Of a stretch of 64,000 nucleotides of DNA, positions 31,827-39,360 are shown in pieces (the stretch's first letter is position 1; the number at the start of each line of letters is the position of its first letter). The notes below the pieces were generated by a model, which made no database searches, was not told where the DNA came from, and saw nothing but the letters and a program-made list of their open reading frames with translations. Position numbers and translations under genes: made by a program. The DNA comes from Coriobacteriaceae bacterium (lineage in GTDB: Bacteria; Actinomycetota; Coriobacteriia; Coriobacteriales; Coriobacteriaceae). The stretch covers positions 27,402-91,401 of the forward strand of contig CABIZD010000008.1 of the NCBI GenBank assembly GCA_902363125.1, given 5' to 3'.

Positions 31827-32138
31827 GTGCCGGCGCTGAGCATCGGGGAGGCAACGTCGGTCCTCTCGGCCGCCGTTGTGATTGTCACGTTCTTCATCGG
31901 GCGCGTCTCCGTATCCAAAACATCGTCTGCCAAGGAGCAGCGGACCGAAGACAAGCTCGACAGCCTTTGCGGCGACACGAGCGAGATCAAGGACGGCGTC
32001 AAGGAGATCAACCGCAAGCTCGACGACCACGGCGAGCGCCTCACGAAAGTCGAGCAACAGGTCATCACCTTGTTCAACCGGCTCGACCGCGTCGAGAAGA
32101 ATTACGACCTGCATCACGGTATCGGCGGGTCAGATTAG
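31827..32138 (+). CDS. Holin-associated membrane/coiled-coil protein (XhlA-like)
   Basis: 103 residues from a GTG after GGAGGAGG. One N-terminal membrane span (SVLSAAVVIVTFFIGRV) is followed by a coiled coil (SEIKDGVKEINRKLDDHGER ... VEQQVITLFNRLDRVEKN). This is the layout of haemolysin XhlA-like lysis accessories. The holin gene follows. Confidence 0.7.
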   Translation: MPALSIGEATSVLSAAVVIVTFFIGRVSVSKTSSAKEQRTEDKLDSLCGDTSEIKDGVKEINRKLDDHGERLTKVEQQVITLFNRLDRVEKNYDLHHGIGGSD

Positions 32139-32148
32139 GAGCTGAAAA

Positions 32149-32424
32149 ATGAAAATCAACTGGGCCCTTCGCTTCAAGAATAAGCAGACGCTCGCGGCAT
32201 TGGCCGCCACCGTAATCAGCGCAGCCTATCAGGTGCTCGGAATCCTCGGAGTCGTGGCGCCTATCTCCCAGGGGTCGCTCATCCAGCTCGTCGGAATCAT
32301 CCTGACCGTTCTCGCCGGCTTCGGCGTGATCGTCGATCCGACCACCAAGGGCGCGTCGGACTCGAAGCGTGCCATGTCGTACAGCGAGCCCCATGCCGCA
32401 TATGACGCCAAGGCGGTTGAGTAG
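32149..32424 (+). CDS. Holin, phi LC3-like
   Basis: 91 residues: INWALRFKNKQTLAALAATV then a GVVAPISQGSLIQLVGIILT segment, FGVIVDPTTKGASDSKRAMS and a charged tail. This is the phi LC3 holin pattern with two membrane segments. It makes membrane holes that release the endolysin encoded four bases later. Confidence 0.9.
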   Translation: MKINWALRFKNKQTLAALAATVISAAYQVLGILGVVAPISQGSLIQLVGIILTVLAGFGVIVDPTTKGASDSKRAMSYSEPHAAYDAKAVE

Positions 32425-32427
32425 GCC

Positions 32428-33381
32428 ATGGCCATCACACAGCGCGAGGCCTTCGCGCAGGTCATGGAACACCTCGTCTCCCATGATGGGGGCGGCGGTC
32501 ACGGATACTCGCAGGCCAACCGCATGGGGGACGGAACGACCGAGACGATTTGTCTGTCCGACGGCACCACCGTCACTATTGCCGGTGGCGATCGCGACTG
32601 TTCCTCGGCCGTAGTGACCGCCCTCCGCGCGGTCGGCGTCAATACCTTCGGAGCCTCGTATACCGGAAACATGCGGGAGCAGCTGCTCAAGACGGGCCTT
32701 TTCGGCTGGCGTAAGATGGGCGTCAAGTCCGCCCAGCGTGGAGACATCTACCTCAACGAGAAGTGCCACACCGCCGTGTGCGTCTCTCCCTATGGATCAG
32801 CTCGCGGCGACCTCTTGGCCCAATTCTCCATTTCTGAAAAGGGGACCGTCACCGGCACCAAGGGCGACCAGACCGGGCGCGAGTCCAACATCAAGGCGTA
32901 CTACAGCTACCCATGGGACGGCACGCTCTACTGGCTTGGCGACGGCAAGACACTGAATGGGTCAAATACGGAAGTCGCGGACAATACGGTCCCGAGCCTC
33001 GGAGACACGCGATATTTCGGCCCGAAGATGGCCAAGGAGCTGCAACGCCAGCTCGGCACGACTGCCGATGGCGTGATCTCCGGTCAATGGCCGGCGAATG
33101 AGCGATACCTTTGGGCATGCGACCGCGGCGTAATCGAGTACGTCAAGGGCGGGGTTGGCTCGAATGCCGTCCGCGCCCTGCAGGACAAGGTCGGATGCAA
33201 AGTCTATCCCGTGGTCGGCGGTGTTCAGGCGCGACAGATGGGTTCGGGAACGGTCTTCAAACACCAGCAGTGGCTTATCGCTCAAGGTATCTCGTGCGGA
33301 TCATCGGGTGCGGACGGATACCAGGGCCGCGACACCAACGTCGCCATCGGCCAAGCGCTCGTCAAGCAACTCTATCGATAG
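32428..33381 (+). CDS. Endolysin (NlpC/P60-type peptidase with C-terminal binding repeats)
   Basis: 317 residues. The catalytic domain (1-165) has the Cys in GGDRDCSSAVVTALRAVG and a later His in KCHTAVCVSP, as in NlpC/P60-like phage lysins that cut peptidoglycan peptides. Residues of about 195-317 contain two copies of a peptidoglycan-binding-like module (MAKELQRQLGTTADGVISGQ; VRALQDKVGCKVYP). Lower GC than the structural genes. Confidence 0.85.
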   Translation: MAITQREAFAQVMEHLVSHDGGGGHGYSQANRMGDGTTETICLSDGTTVTIAGGDRDCSSAVVTALRAVGVNTFGASYTGNMREQLLKTGLFGWRKMGVKSAQRGDIYLNEKCHTAVCVSPYGSARGDLLAQFSISEKGTVTGTKGDQTGRESNIKAYYSYPWDGTLYWLGDGKTLNGSNTEVADNTVPSLGDTRYFGPKMAKELQRQLGTTADGVISGQWPANERYLWACDRGVIEYVKGGVGSNAVRALQDKVGCKVYPVVGGVQARQMGSGTVFKHQQWLIAQGISCGSSGADGYQGRDTNVAIGQALVKQLYR

Positions 33382-33389
33382 GTGTGCAT

Positions 33390-33500
33390 ATGAATCCGTT
33401 TGATATCTGTTTTATTGTCGGCGCTGCTGCAGGACTGCTGACCGGTCTTCTCGGATGGGCAATCGTGCGCGTCGGCAGCCAAAAAGACTTTAGAAATTGA
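33390..33500 (+). CDS. 36-residue membrane peptide
   Basis: One membrane span (FDICFIVGAAAGLLTGLLGW) and a short basic end. It follows the endolysin by 8 bases and precedes a strong terminator, so it is the last gene of the prophage. Could be a lysis accessory or a superinfection-type peptide. Confidence 0.5.
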   Translation: MNPFDICFIVGAAAGLLTGLLGWAIVRVGSQKDFRN

Positions 33501-33507
33501 TAGATGC

Positions 33508-33546
33508 AGCCCCTCCCCGGCATGAACTGACGGGGAGGGGCTTTAT
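33508..33546 (+). terminator. Terminator at the end of the phage lysis operon
   Basis: AGCCCCTCCCCG/CGGGGAGGGGCT, 12-bp perfect stem, then TTAT. The next 120 bases to the tRNA fragment hold no gene and are likely the phage arm of the attachment site. Confidence 0.85.
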
Positions 33547-33666
33547 GCATTGCCGGGTATCCGTCAATATCCGTTCTGCAATGCAGTTTCAGTGCGGTGA
33601 GAGCGTGTGGAAACATAACTACCTGCGATTTTGCTGCTACAAGGCACTCCATAACATCACGTTCAA

Positions 33667-33713
33667 GACTCTTAATCCCAAGGTCCAGGGTTCGACCCCC
33701 TGACGGCCCACCC
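33667..33713 (+). tRNA. 3' half of tRNA-Lys(CTT): right attachment site (attR)
   Basis: Contains the anticodon loop CTCTTAA, the 3' anticodon strand TCCCA, a T arm CAGGG-TTCGACC-CCCTG and the acceptor strand ACGGCCC. The bases before it do not pair with the anticodon stem (CAAGA instead of NGGGA), so only the 3' half is tRNA-derived. That is the signature of tyrosine-integrase insertion into the 3' end of a tRNA gene. A full tRNA-Lys should exist at the other prophage end. Confidence 0.85.
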
Positions 33714-33798
33714 AAAGATCGTTAAAGCGACTGGCTCAGGCTGGTCGCTTTTTTGTTGACCTTTCATGGGGTCGAACCCGAAAGGGCGCGGAGCTGAG
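33694..33798 (+). repeat. 105-bp direct repeat, copy 1
   Basis: Starts in the T arm of the tRNA fragment and includes the acceptor end, a terminator and an inverted T-arm box (GGGGTCGAACCC). It recurs 178 bp downstream with about six substitutions. Confidence 0.85.
33726..33754 (+). terminator. Intrinsic terminator after tRNA fragment
   Basis: AGCGAC/GTCGCT stem with inner pairing, followed by TTTTTT. Probably the native terminator of the tRNA-Lys gene before phage insertion. Confidence 0.85.
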
Positions 33799-33871
33799 GA
33801 AATGCGTAAGCATTTACCAGCGCAGCGCGCAAGGCGCCTTGGCGCCGCAGCGGCCGCCTGCGCAGCAGGCT

Positions 33872-33976
33872 GACCCCCTGACGGCCCACCCAAAGATCGT
33901 TAAAGCGACTGGCTTAGGCTGGTCGTTTTTTTGTTAACCTCGCATGGGGTCGAACCCGAAAGGGCGCGGAGCTGAG
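33872..33976 (+). repeat. 105-bp direct repeat, copy 2
   Basis: Repeats the tRNA T-arm/acceptor end, a terminator (33904-33932) and the inverted T-arm box. The sequence between the copies carries three short perfect hairpins (AAATGC/GCATTT; GGCGCC types; GCCTGC/GCAGGC). Upstream of copy 2 there is no anticodon arm, so it is a truncated att-like remnant. Confidence 0.8.
33904..33932 (+). terminator. Second copy of the tRNA terminator
   Basis: Same stem as the first copy with one C-to-T change in the 3' arm (GTCGTT), followed by a run of T. Confidence 0.7.
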
Positions 33977-33985
33977 TAATCTGCA

Positions 33986-34060
33986 CCGTGATTCCCTTAG
34001 GGAAACACGGCTAAAGCCCCGTAGGCGTGTTCTCCTTAGGGGAATCATGCTTACGGGGCT
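33986..34060 (-). terminator. Nested palindromes, possible terminator of the leftward flavoprotein gene
   Basis: CCGTGATTCCC/GGGAAACACGG forms a first hairpin (33986-34010). AGCCCCGTA/TACGGGGCT (34015-34060) forms a second and encloses a variant of the first. Read leftward, the second stem is followed by TTTAG, so it may end transcription of the gene whose stop is at 34107. Confidence 0.5.
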
Positions 34061-34106
34061 CGATGCATGTTGAGAAGTTGTGATCAAACTCAAAGTGAGA
34101 ATCGAT

Positions 34107-35633
34107 TTAGTCTGCTCGATAGTGCGAACCTAAGCTTTCAGTTCGCTTGCGCATGGCTTTGACCATTTCCTGTGCTAGTCGAATCTGCGACTGTAGGCGG
34201 GCGAGGGCTGCGATCTCGCTGTCATCGGCATGCGGCTTGCTCAGCGCCATGGCCTTGTCTTGCAGGCTTTCAAGCTGTTGCAGGGCCTCAGATAGGCCTG
34301 TTTCGGTCCTGTTGATCATGCAATAGGTGCTCATCGTGTGCTTAAGGCCGTGTGTCAGGCGTTCGGCATCTGTTGTGGAAATGCCGTAGCGGGGGAGGGC
34401 GATATCCGCCTTCAGGGCTGTCTCAGGCTCTTTCTGCGCTGCAAGGGCTGCCGATGCGCCCGCGATGCGTCCGAACACGATGCCGTTGGCGCTTGACAAG
34501 CCACCAATGCGGTCGGCGCCGTGCATGCCGCCTGTCGCCTCGCCGCAAGCGTAGAGGCCCTCAACGCCCGTGTGCGCGGTCTTATCGATCTTGATGCCGC
34601 CGTTAGCGGCGTGGGCATACATCGCAACGCGCATCTCGTCGGTCGGCGCGATGCCGTGCTCGTCTTGCAGCCAGGTGGCAAAGGTCTGCACAAACTCTGG
34701 GACATCCTCGCGGGGGAAGTCGTAGTGGAGTGCCAGGCCTTCGGCACCTGCCTGTTCGATGACGAGATCGATAGCGCGGGAGGCCAAGCGTGACGTGAAG
34801 GGACCATATCCAGAGCGCTGCTCGAGCAGGTCGTCCAGCTTGTCGTCGGCAATATCTACCGGCTGGTCTACATGCACGTAGCGCCAGGTTTTCTCGTTGA
34901 AGACCAAGTTACGCTTGGGCTCGATGAAGCCAGGCATCATCTGCATGAACTCTATATTAGTAAGTGTTGCGCCGTGCGCCAGTGCGATGGCCTGCGAGGA
35001 GCTGAGCACATCAGCCGACGTAAGGCTGCGCTCGAACAGGCCGCCTGTGCCACCGGCTGCGATGATCGTGGCCTTGGCAGCAAAGGGCACGATTCGATTT
35101 TCGGTAAGGTCGTAGAGTACGGTTCCGGTTATTCTGCCGTTCGTGTCCTCAACAAGGTCGATAAGCTCATGGCGGGGGAGCAGGCGAATGCCGAGCGACT
35201 CGATCCAGGTCGTCAGAGCGTCCTCAAGGGGCTTGCGGGTGAGGCCGCGCCACATGCGCGTCTTGTGGTCAAAGCAGGGGATAAATTGCTTTTGTTGAGC
35301 ACTCTTGGCGCTTTGCGGACGCTGGAGCTCAACGCCCAGGTCTTGCTCGAGCCAGTCAATCGCTTGGGGAATGCCGTGGACGAACGTTTGGACGAGTTCG
35401 GGGTCGGCAACGCCGCCGCCGACGGCCAGGATGGTGTCGATGAGGTCCTGCTCGTCGTCTTCGTCGACGGGACCGATGAGGCCGAGGCCCCAGGTACCCG
35501 GGAAGAAGCTCGATCCACTCATGGTCTTGCCGGCGCTTGCCACAGTGACGGTTGCACCCGTGCGTGCCGCTTCGATGGCGGCACAAAGGCCCGCAATGCC
35601 AGATCCAATTACCAGTACATCAGTCGATTCCAT
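34107..35633 (-). CDS. FAD-dependent fumarate-reductase/aspartate-oxidase-type flavoprotein
   Basis: 508 residues from the ATG at 35633, preceded by GAAAGGAA. It has an N-terminal FAD-binding Rossmann motif VLVIGSGIAGLCAAIEAA, a second dinucleotide strand ATIIAAGGTGGLFERS, a capping domain, and the C-terminal FAD segment GLYACGEATGGMHGADRIGG ... ANGIVFGRIAG. These are the marks of the FrdA/NadB-type flavoprotein family. No signal peptide or heme domain, and no FrdB/FrdC or nadA/nadC neighbours, so it acts alone or with partners elsewhere; substrate unknown. First host gene right of the prophage. Confidence 0.85.
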   Translation of the reverse strand: MESTDVLVIGSGIAGLCAAIEAARTGATVTVASAGKTMSGSSFFPGTWGLGLIGPVDEDDEQDLIDTILAVGGGVADPELVQTFVHGIPQAIDWLEQDLGVELQRPQSAKSAQQKQFIPCFDHKTRMWRGLTRKPLEDALTTWIESLGIRLLPRHELIDLVEDTNGRITGTVLYDLTENRIVPFAAKATIIAAGGTGGLFERSLTSADVLSSSQAIALAHGATLTNIEFMQMMPGFIEPKRNLVFNEKTWRYVHVDQPVDIADDKLDDLLEQRSGYGPFTSRLASRAIDLVIEQAGAEGLALHYDFPREDVPEFVQTFATWLQDEHGIAPTDEMRVAMYAHAANGGIKIDKTAHTGVEGLYACGEATGGMHGADRIGGLSSANGIVFGRIAGASAALAAQKEPETALKADIALPRYGISTTDAERLTHGLKHTMSTYCMINRTETGLSEALQQLESLQDKAMALSKPHADDSEIAALARLQSQIRLAQEMVKAMRKRTESLGSHYRAD

Positions 35634-35821
35634 CGGATTCCTTTCTCGTCCGGCGCATTGTCGCACGGGTGATCGGCAATGGGGCCGCAAAGACTCGGCA
35701 AATCGGTAAAGGGCAAATATGGCAGGTGGGCGTCATGGACGCTCTGACGCTCCATCTCATCACATCTTGTATTTCGCCCCAACTGATATATCGGCATTAG
35801 CTACCCTGCGACAGCGCAAAC

Positions 35822-35854
35822 AAAAAGAGCCGCTACCCGGGTGGGTAGCGGCTC
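35822..35854 (-). terminator. Terminator of the GGGtGRT operon
   Basis: GAGCCGCTACCC/GGGTAGCGGCTC with a four-base loop; read leftward it ends in five T. It lies 35 bases after the GGGtGRT stop. The rest of 35634-35889 holds the promoter region of the flavoprotein and nothing else recognised. Confidence 0.85.
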
Positions 35855-35889
35855 CAAAGCTCAACTATATGAGCATCGCGCGGGCGCGA

Positions 35890-36894
35890 TTAGGCCTTGA
35901 GGGCCTCCTCGACGGCGACAGCGCAGGCGACGGTGGCACCGACCATGGGGTTGTTGCCCATGCCGATGAGACCCATCATGTCGACGTGCGCAGGCACGGA
36001 GGAAGAACCGGCGAACTGGGCGTCGGAGTGCATACGGCCCATGGTGTCGGTCATGCCGTAAGAGGCAGGGCCGGCGCCCATGTTGTCCGGGTGCAGGGTA
36101 CGACCAGTGCCGCCACCAGAAGCGACGGAGAAGTACTTCTTGCCAGCCTCGAGGCGCTCCTTCTTGTAGGTGCCAGCGACGGGGTGCTGGAAGCGCGTGG
36201 GGTTGGTGGAGTTACCGGTGATCGAGATGTCGACGTTCTCGTGCCACATGATGGCAACGCCCTCGCGGACGTCGTCGGCGCCGTAGCAGTTGACGGCGGC
36301 GCGGGGACCATCGGAGTAGGGGATGGTCTCGACGACCTTGAGCTCGCCCGTGAAGTAGTCGAACTGGGTCTTCACGTAGGTGAAGCCGTTGATGCGGGCG
36401 ATGATCTGAGCAGCGTCCTTGCCCAGACCGTTGAGGATGACGCGCAGCGGCTTCTTGCGAGCCTTGTTGGCGTTTAGAGCCAGGCCGATAGCACCCTCAG
36501 CGGCAGCGAAGGACTCGTGACCGGCCAGGAAGGCGAAGCACTCGGTGTCGTCGGAGAGCAGCATAGCGCCCAGGTTGCCGTGGCCCAGACCGACCTTGCG
36601 GTCCTCGGCGACGGAGCCGGGAACGGTGAAGGCCTGGATGCCCTCGCCGATGATGGCGGCAGCCTCAGAAGCGGACTTGGCGCCACGCTTGACAGCGAGA
36701 GCGCAACCGAGGGTGTAGGCCCACTCGGCGTTCTGGAAGGCGATGGACTGGGTGTTGTTGACGATCTCACGCGGGTTGAAGCCCTTGTCGGTGCAGATCT
36801 GCAGAGCTTCCTCGAGGGAGGCGATGCCGTTGTCGGCGAGGCACTTGTTGATCTTGTCAGCGCGGCGCTCGTAACCTTCGAACGTAACAGTCAT
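35890..36894 (-). CDS. GGGtGRT-family protein
   Basis: 334 residues with the diagnostic segment SVASGGGTGRTLHPDNMG at about 260-277. Other conserved stretches include GLGHGNLGAMLLSDDTECFA and MMGLIGMGNNPMVGATVAC. The family is found in anaerobes, nearly always next to a NifU-like Fe-S scaffold gene, as here (18-base gap, same strand). The biochemical role is not established; a link to Fe-S or redox cofactor handling is inferred from the pairing. Strong terminator follows. Confidence 0.92.
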   Translation of the reverse strand: MTVTFEGYERRADKINKCLADNGIASLEEALQICTDKGFNPREIVNNTQSIAFQNAEWAYTLGCALAVKRGAKSASEAAAIIGEGIQAFTVPGSVAEDRKVGLGHGNLGAMLLSDDTECFAFLAGHESFAAAEGAIGLALNANKARKKPLRVILNGLGKDAAQIIARINGFTYVKTQFDYFTGELKVVETIPYSDGPRAAVNCYGADDVREGVAIMWHENVDISITGNSTNPTRFQHPVAGTYKKERLEAGKKYFSVASGGGTGRTLHPDNMGAGPASYGMTDTMGRMHSDAQFAGSSSVPAHVDMMGLIGMGNNPMVGATVACAVAVEEALKA

Positions 36895-36912
36895 AGTTAT
36901 TTCCCTCCCTTT

Positions 36913-37647
36913 CTACTCGTGAACCGGGAACACGCTGGCGACGGAGTGAGTCTCCTCGTCGGTGCGCGGGTCGATGTACTTGGCAGCGTTCTCCCACTGA
37001 CCATAGTGGCCCATAGCGCCAGCGATGGCCTCCTCGGGGGTCTTGCCGGCCTTGACGGCGTCGGTGAACTTGCCGAGGTTCAGGAACTCGAATGCGATGA
37101 TCTCGTTCTTGTCGTTGAGAGCCATGCGGGTGACGTAGCCCTGAGCGAGCTCGAGGTAACGAGCGCCCTTGGCCTTGGTGCCGAACATGGTGCCGACCTG
37201 AGAGCGAAGGCCCTTGCCGAGGTCGTCGAGGGAGGCGCCCACGGGCAGGCCGCCCTCGGAGAACGCGGTCTGGCTGCGGCCGTAAACGATCTGCAGGAAG
37301 ATCTCGCGCATAGCAACGTTGATGGCGTCGCAGACGAGGTCGGTGTTGAGGGCCTCGAGGATGGTCTTACCGGGAAGGATCTCGGAAGCCATGGCGGCAG
37401 AGTGGGTCATACCCGAGCAGCCGATGGTCTCAACGAGGGCCTCCTCGATGATGCCGTCCTTGACGTTCAGCGTGAGCTTGCAGGCGCCCTGCTGAGGTGC
37501 GCACCAACCCACACCGTGCGTAAGACCGGAGATGTCGGAAATCTCCTTAGCCTGGACCCACTTGCCCTCCTCGGGGATGGGTGCGGGGCCGTGGTATGCA
37601 CCCTTGGCAACGGGGCACATGTTCTCCACTTCCTGTGAGTACTGCAT
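36913..37647 (-). CDS. Iron-sulfur scaffold-like partner of GGGtGRT protein
   Basis: 244 residues from the ATG at 37647 after AGAGAGGA. It opens with MQYSQEVENMCPVAKGAYHG and contains GVGWCAPQQGACKLTLNV, ETIGCSGMTHSAAMAS and a DLVCDAINVAMREIFLQIVY helix. The cysteines at GWC, GAC, GCS and VCD fit a NifU/IscU-N-type fold. First gene of a two-gene leftward operon. Confidence 0.85.
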   Translation of the reverse strand: MQYSQEVENMCPVAKGAYHGPAPIPEEGKWVQAKEISDISGLTHGVGWCAPQQGACKLTLNVKDGIIEEALVETIGCSGMTHSAAMASEILPGKTILEALNTDLVCDAINVAMREIFLQIVYGRSQTAFSEGGLPVGASLDDLGKGLRSQVGTMFGTKAKGARYLELAQGYVTRMALNDKNEIIAFEFLNLGKFTDAVKAGKTPEEAIAGAMGHYGQWENAAKYIDPRTDEETHSVASVFPVHE

Positions 37648-38050
37648 GCCTCTCCTCTCTATCGTGTTGGCGTCCCGTCTGGGGGCCGTGGCTGGCGATT
37701 GCCGGGCGACCCTTCGAAAGGGACATGACATGCAGCCCCTATAATACCGCGAAATGCACGGAATATTCGGCGAACGGCTCAGTTTTCGTAGCGAGATGCG
37801 CGGAACTTTCAATTGAAACGGTTTAACTCTATATTCTGTGGTCGTGCACTTCCGTAGAGGGGGTCCGTCTTGGGCAAGCTTTTGGTCAGCTTTTGTAAGC
37901 GTTGCAGGGGTTGACCTGTTGCAACGGTGCCGTTCGCCGCCTGTTTACTGCCTTTGGCCGCGCGAGCGAATTGTTTTGCGTGAATGTTTTGATGGCACGC
38001 TTCAATCGTGCTGTATTGGATGGCAAGCAGATCCCGGCGAAGGGAGCGCC
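37648..38050. other. 403-base intergenic region
   Basis: Divergent spacing between the NifU-like gene and the RAYT-like gene. I see a weak leftward -10 (TATTAT) at about 37741-37746 and no convincing hairpin or RNA gene. Frames reading through it lack ribosome sites. Confidence 0.4.
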
Positions 38051-38860
38051 ATGCAGCGCGTTTGGAGAACGGTTACCGGCTTTTACCATGTCTGTGCCCG
38101 CGGTACGGGCAAGCAGCTCATCTTTGAGGGCGATGAAGACCGGTGGGAGTTCTTGGAGCTGATGCGTGAGTGCTGCCGCAAGGCGGGCGTGACGGTTATC
38201 GCCTGGTGCCTTATGGGCAATCACGTGCGTCTGGTGCTTGCAGATTACGAGGACGCGATGAGCGCGGCGATGCACCGGCTGCTTTTGACGTACGCGCGGC
38301 GGTTCAATAAACGCACGGGGCGCACAGGGCATCTGTTCCAGAACCGTTTTGACCGGCGCTCGCTCGATACCGACTGGCAGGTGATGGAGGCTATTCGCTC
38401 CGTTCACGCCGATCCGCAGGAGGCGGGCATCAGTCTCATTGAGCGTTATCCCTGGAGCAGCTTTCCGGAGCATTTGTGCGCTTACGACGGTGACGCGGCC
38501 GATGTCGCGAGGGGATTTTCTGATCCTTCTTGCGTGCTTGAGCTTTTTGGTTCTGCCGAGGGCTTTATTGCCTATTCGCTTTCGACGCCCGACGGCGGCG
38601 AACCGGCGCTGCGCGATATGAAAGAGACAGAGTGGGAACGCCACGCCTTTGCCGACAAGTTGGCGAAGAGCCTCGGGGCTCCGCTCCATGGGGGTAAAGA
38701 CGCACCGCCTGCGCAGCGCGATACCGTTATTTTTGGATTGCACGATGCCGGTTTTACGGTGCGCCAGATTGAGCGGTATACCGGGATTGGCAAAAGTACC
38801 GTCTCTCGTATCGTGCGCGCTTATGCGCGGGTGAAGGCACAGACTGAGCTCTCGGAATAG
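38051..38860 (+). CDS. REP-associated (IS200/Y1-like) transposase-type protein
   Basis: 269 residues from the ATG at 38051 after AAGGGAG. N-terminal Y1_Tnp domain: FYHVCARGTGKQLIFEG, then VTVIAWCLMGNHVRLVL, then LLLTYARRFNKRTGRTGHLF and NRFDRRSL. The usual HUH metal motif reads N-H-V-H; here the second His is Arg (NHVR), while the catalytic Tyr in TYARRFN is kept. The C-terminal 60 residues form a helix-turn-helix (TVRQIERYTGIGKSTVSRIV). RAYT proteins act on short palindromes; activity of this variant is doubtful. Confidence 0.82.
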   Translation: MQRVWRTVTGFYHVCARGTGKQLIFEGDEDRWEFLELMRECCRKAGVTVIAWCLMGNHVRLVLADYEDAMSAAMHRLLLTYARRFNKRTGRTGHLFQNRFDRRSLDTDWQVMEAIRSVHADPQEAGISLIERYPWSSFPEHLCAYDGDAADVARGFSDPSCVLELFGSAEGFIAYSLSTPDGGEPALRDMKETEWERHAFADKLAKSLGAPLHGGKDAPPAQRDTVIFGLHDAGFTVRQIERYTGIGKSTVSRIVRAYARVKAQTELSE

Positions 38861-38863
38861 AAA

Positions 38864-38897
38864 ATGGCCGAACCACTCTTGTCAAGCGATTCGGCCA
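38864..38897. terminator. Shared hairpin between convergent genes
   Basis: TGGCCGAA/TTCGGCCA stem with an 18-base loop between the RAYT-like gene and sufU. AAAA on the left and a short A-rich stretch on the right make it usable in both directions. A perfect palindrome AAATCTTAAGATTT follows at 38902-38915. Confidence 0.6.
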
Positions 38898-38925
38898 ACA
38901 AAAATCTTAAGATTTGGGACAAGTA

Positions 38926-39360
38926 CTACTGATTATTTCGCCCCTCGAGCATGCCGTCGAGGGTGCGCCAGGCGAGCTCGGCGCATTTGACGCGGGCGGG
39001 CATGTGCGAGATGTCCTGGAGCTGGGCGGCTTCGTCCAGGTCTTCCAGGTCCTCCTCGGAGAGCTTCTCGCCGCGGATCATGGCGAGGAAGAGCTCTGCC
39101 AGGCGGCGAGCTTCCTCGACGGTCTCGCCGGTGATGAGATCGGCCATGATGTCGGCACTGGCCTGGCTGATGGCGCAGCCGTGGCCGGTAAAGGAGGCCT
39201 CCTCGATCACGTTGTTCTCGACACGCAGCTGCAGAGTGAGCTCGTCTCCGCAGCTGGGGTTGATGCCGTCGTGCTCGTGCGTGGGAGCATCCATCTCGTA
39301 CTTGTAGTCGGGGTGCGAGTTGTGCTCCATAAATGTGGTGGAGGTGTACAGATTACCCAT
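38926..39360 (-). CDS. sufU: SufU-type Fe-S assembly protein
   Basis: 144 residues from the ATG at 39360. It has the zinc/sulfur-acceptor cysteines in NPSCGDELTLQL, GHGCAISQASADIM and RVKCAELAW, the SufU pattern of Gram-positive bacteria, where SufU takes persulfide sulfur from SufS. Last gene of sufCBDSU; overlaps the sufS end by 8 bases. Confidence 0.93.
   Translation of the reverse strand: MGNLYTSTTFMEHNSHPDYKYEMDAPTHEHDGINPSCGDELTLQLRVENNVIEEASFTGHGCAISQASADIMADLITGETVEEARRLAELFLAMIRGEKLSEEDLEDLDEAAQLQDISHMPARVKCAELAWRTLDGMLEGRNNQ

Larger units (their letters stand above)
1..33713 (+). mobile_element. Siphovirus-type prophage carrying a DGR (left end outside window)
   Basis: Consecutive genes encode integrase, early small proteins, terminase small and large subunits, portal, head morphogenesis, scaffold, capsid, neck proteins, tail tube, tail chaperone, tape measure, baseplate, fibre, DGR, holin and endolysin. 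The right limit is the 3' half of a tRNA-Lys gene (33667-33713), a typical integration target for tyrosine integrases. The 5' half of that tRNA is not upstream of this copy, so the reconstituted tRNA is expected at the left attachment site before position 1. Nearly all genes are rightward. High GC and GC-rich third codon positions hold throughout, except at about 10.3-11.2 kb and in the genes near 32-33.5 kb, which are less GC-rich. Confidence 0.93.

Noticed and set aside
33497..33703. Small ORF across the tRNA fragment
   Set aside because: It starts inside the end of the preceding gene and overlaps the terminator and the tRNA-derived attachment site; no ribosome site.
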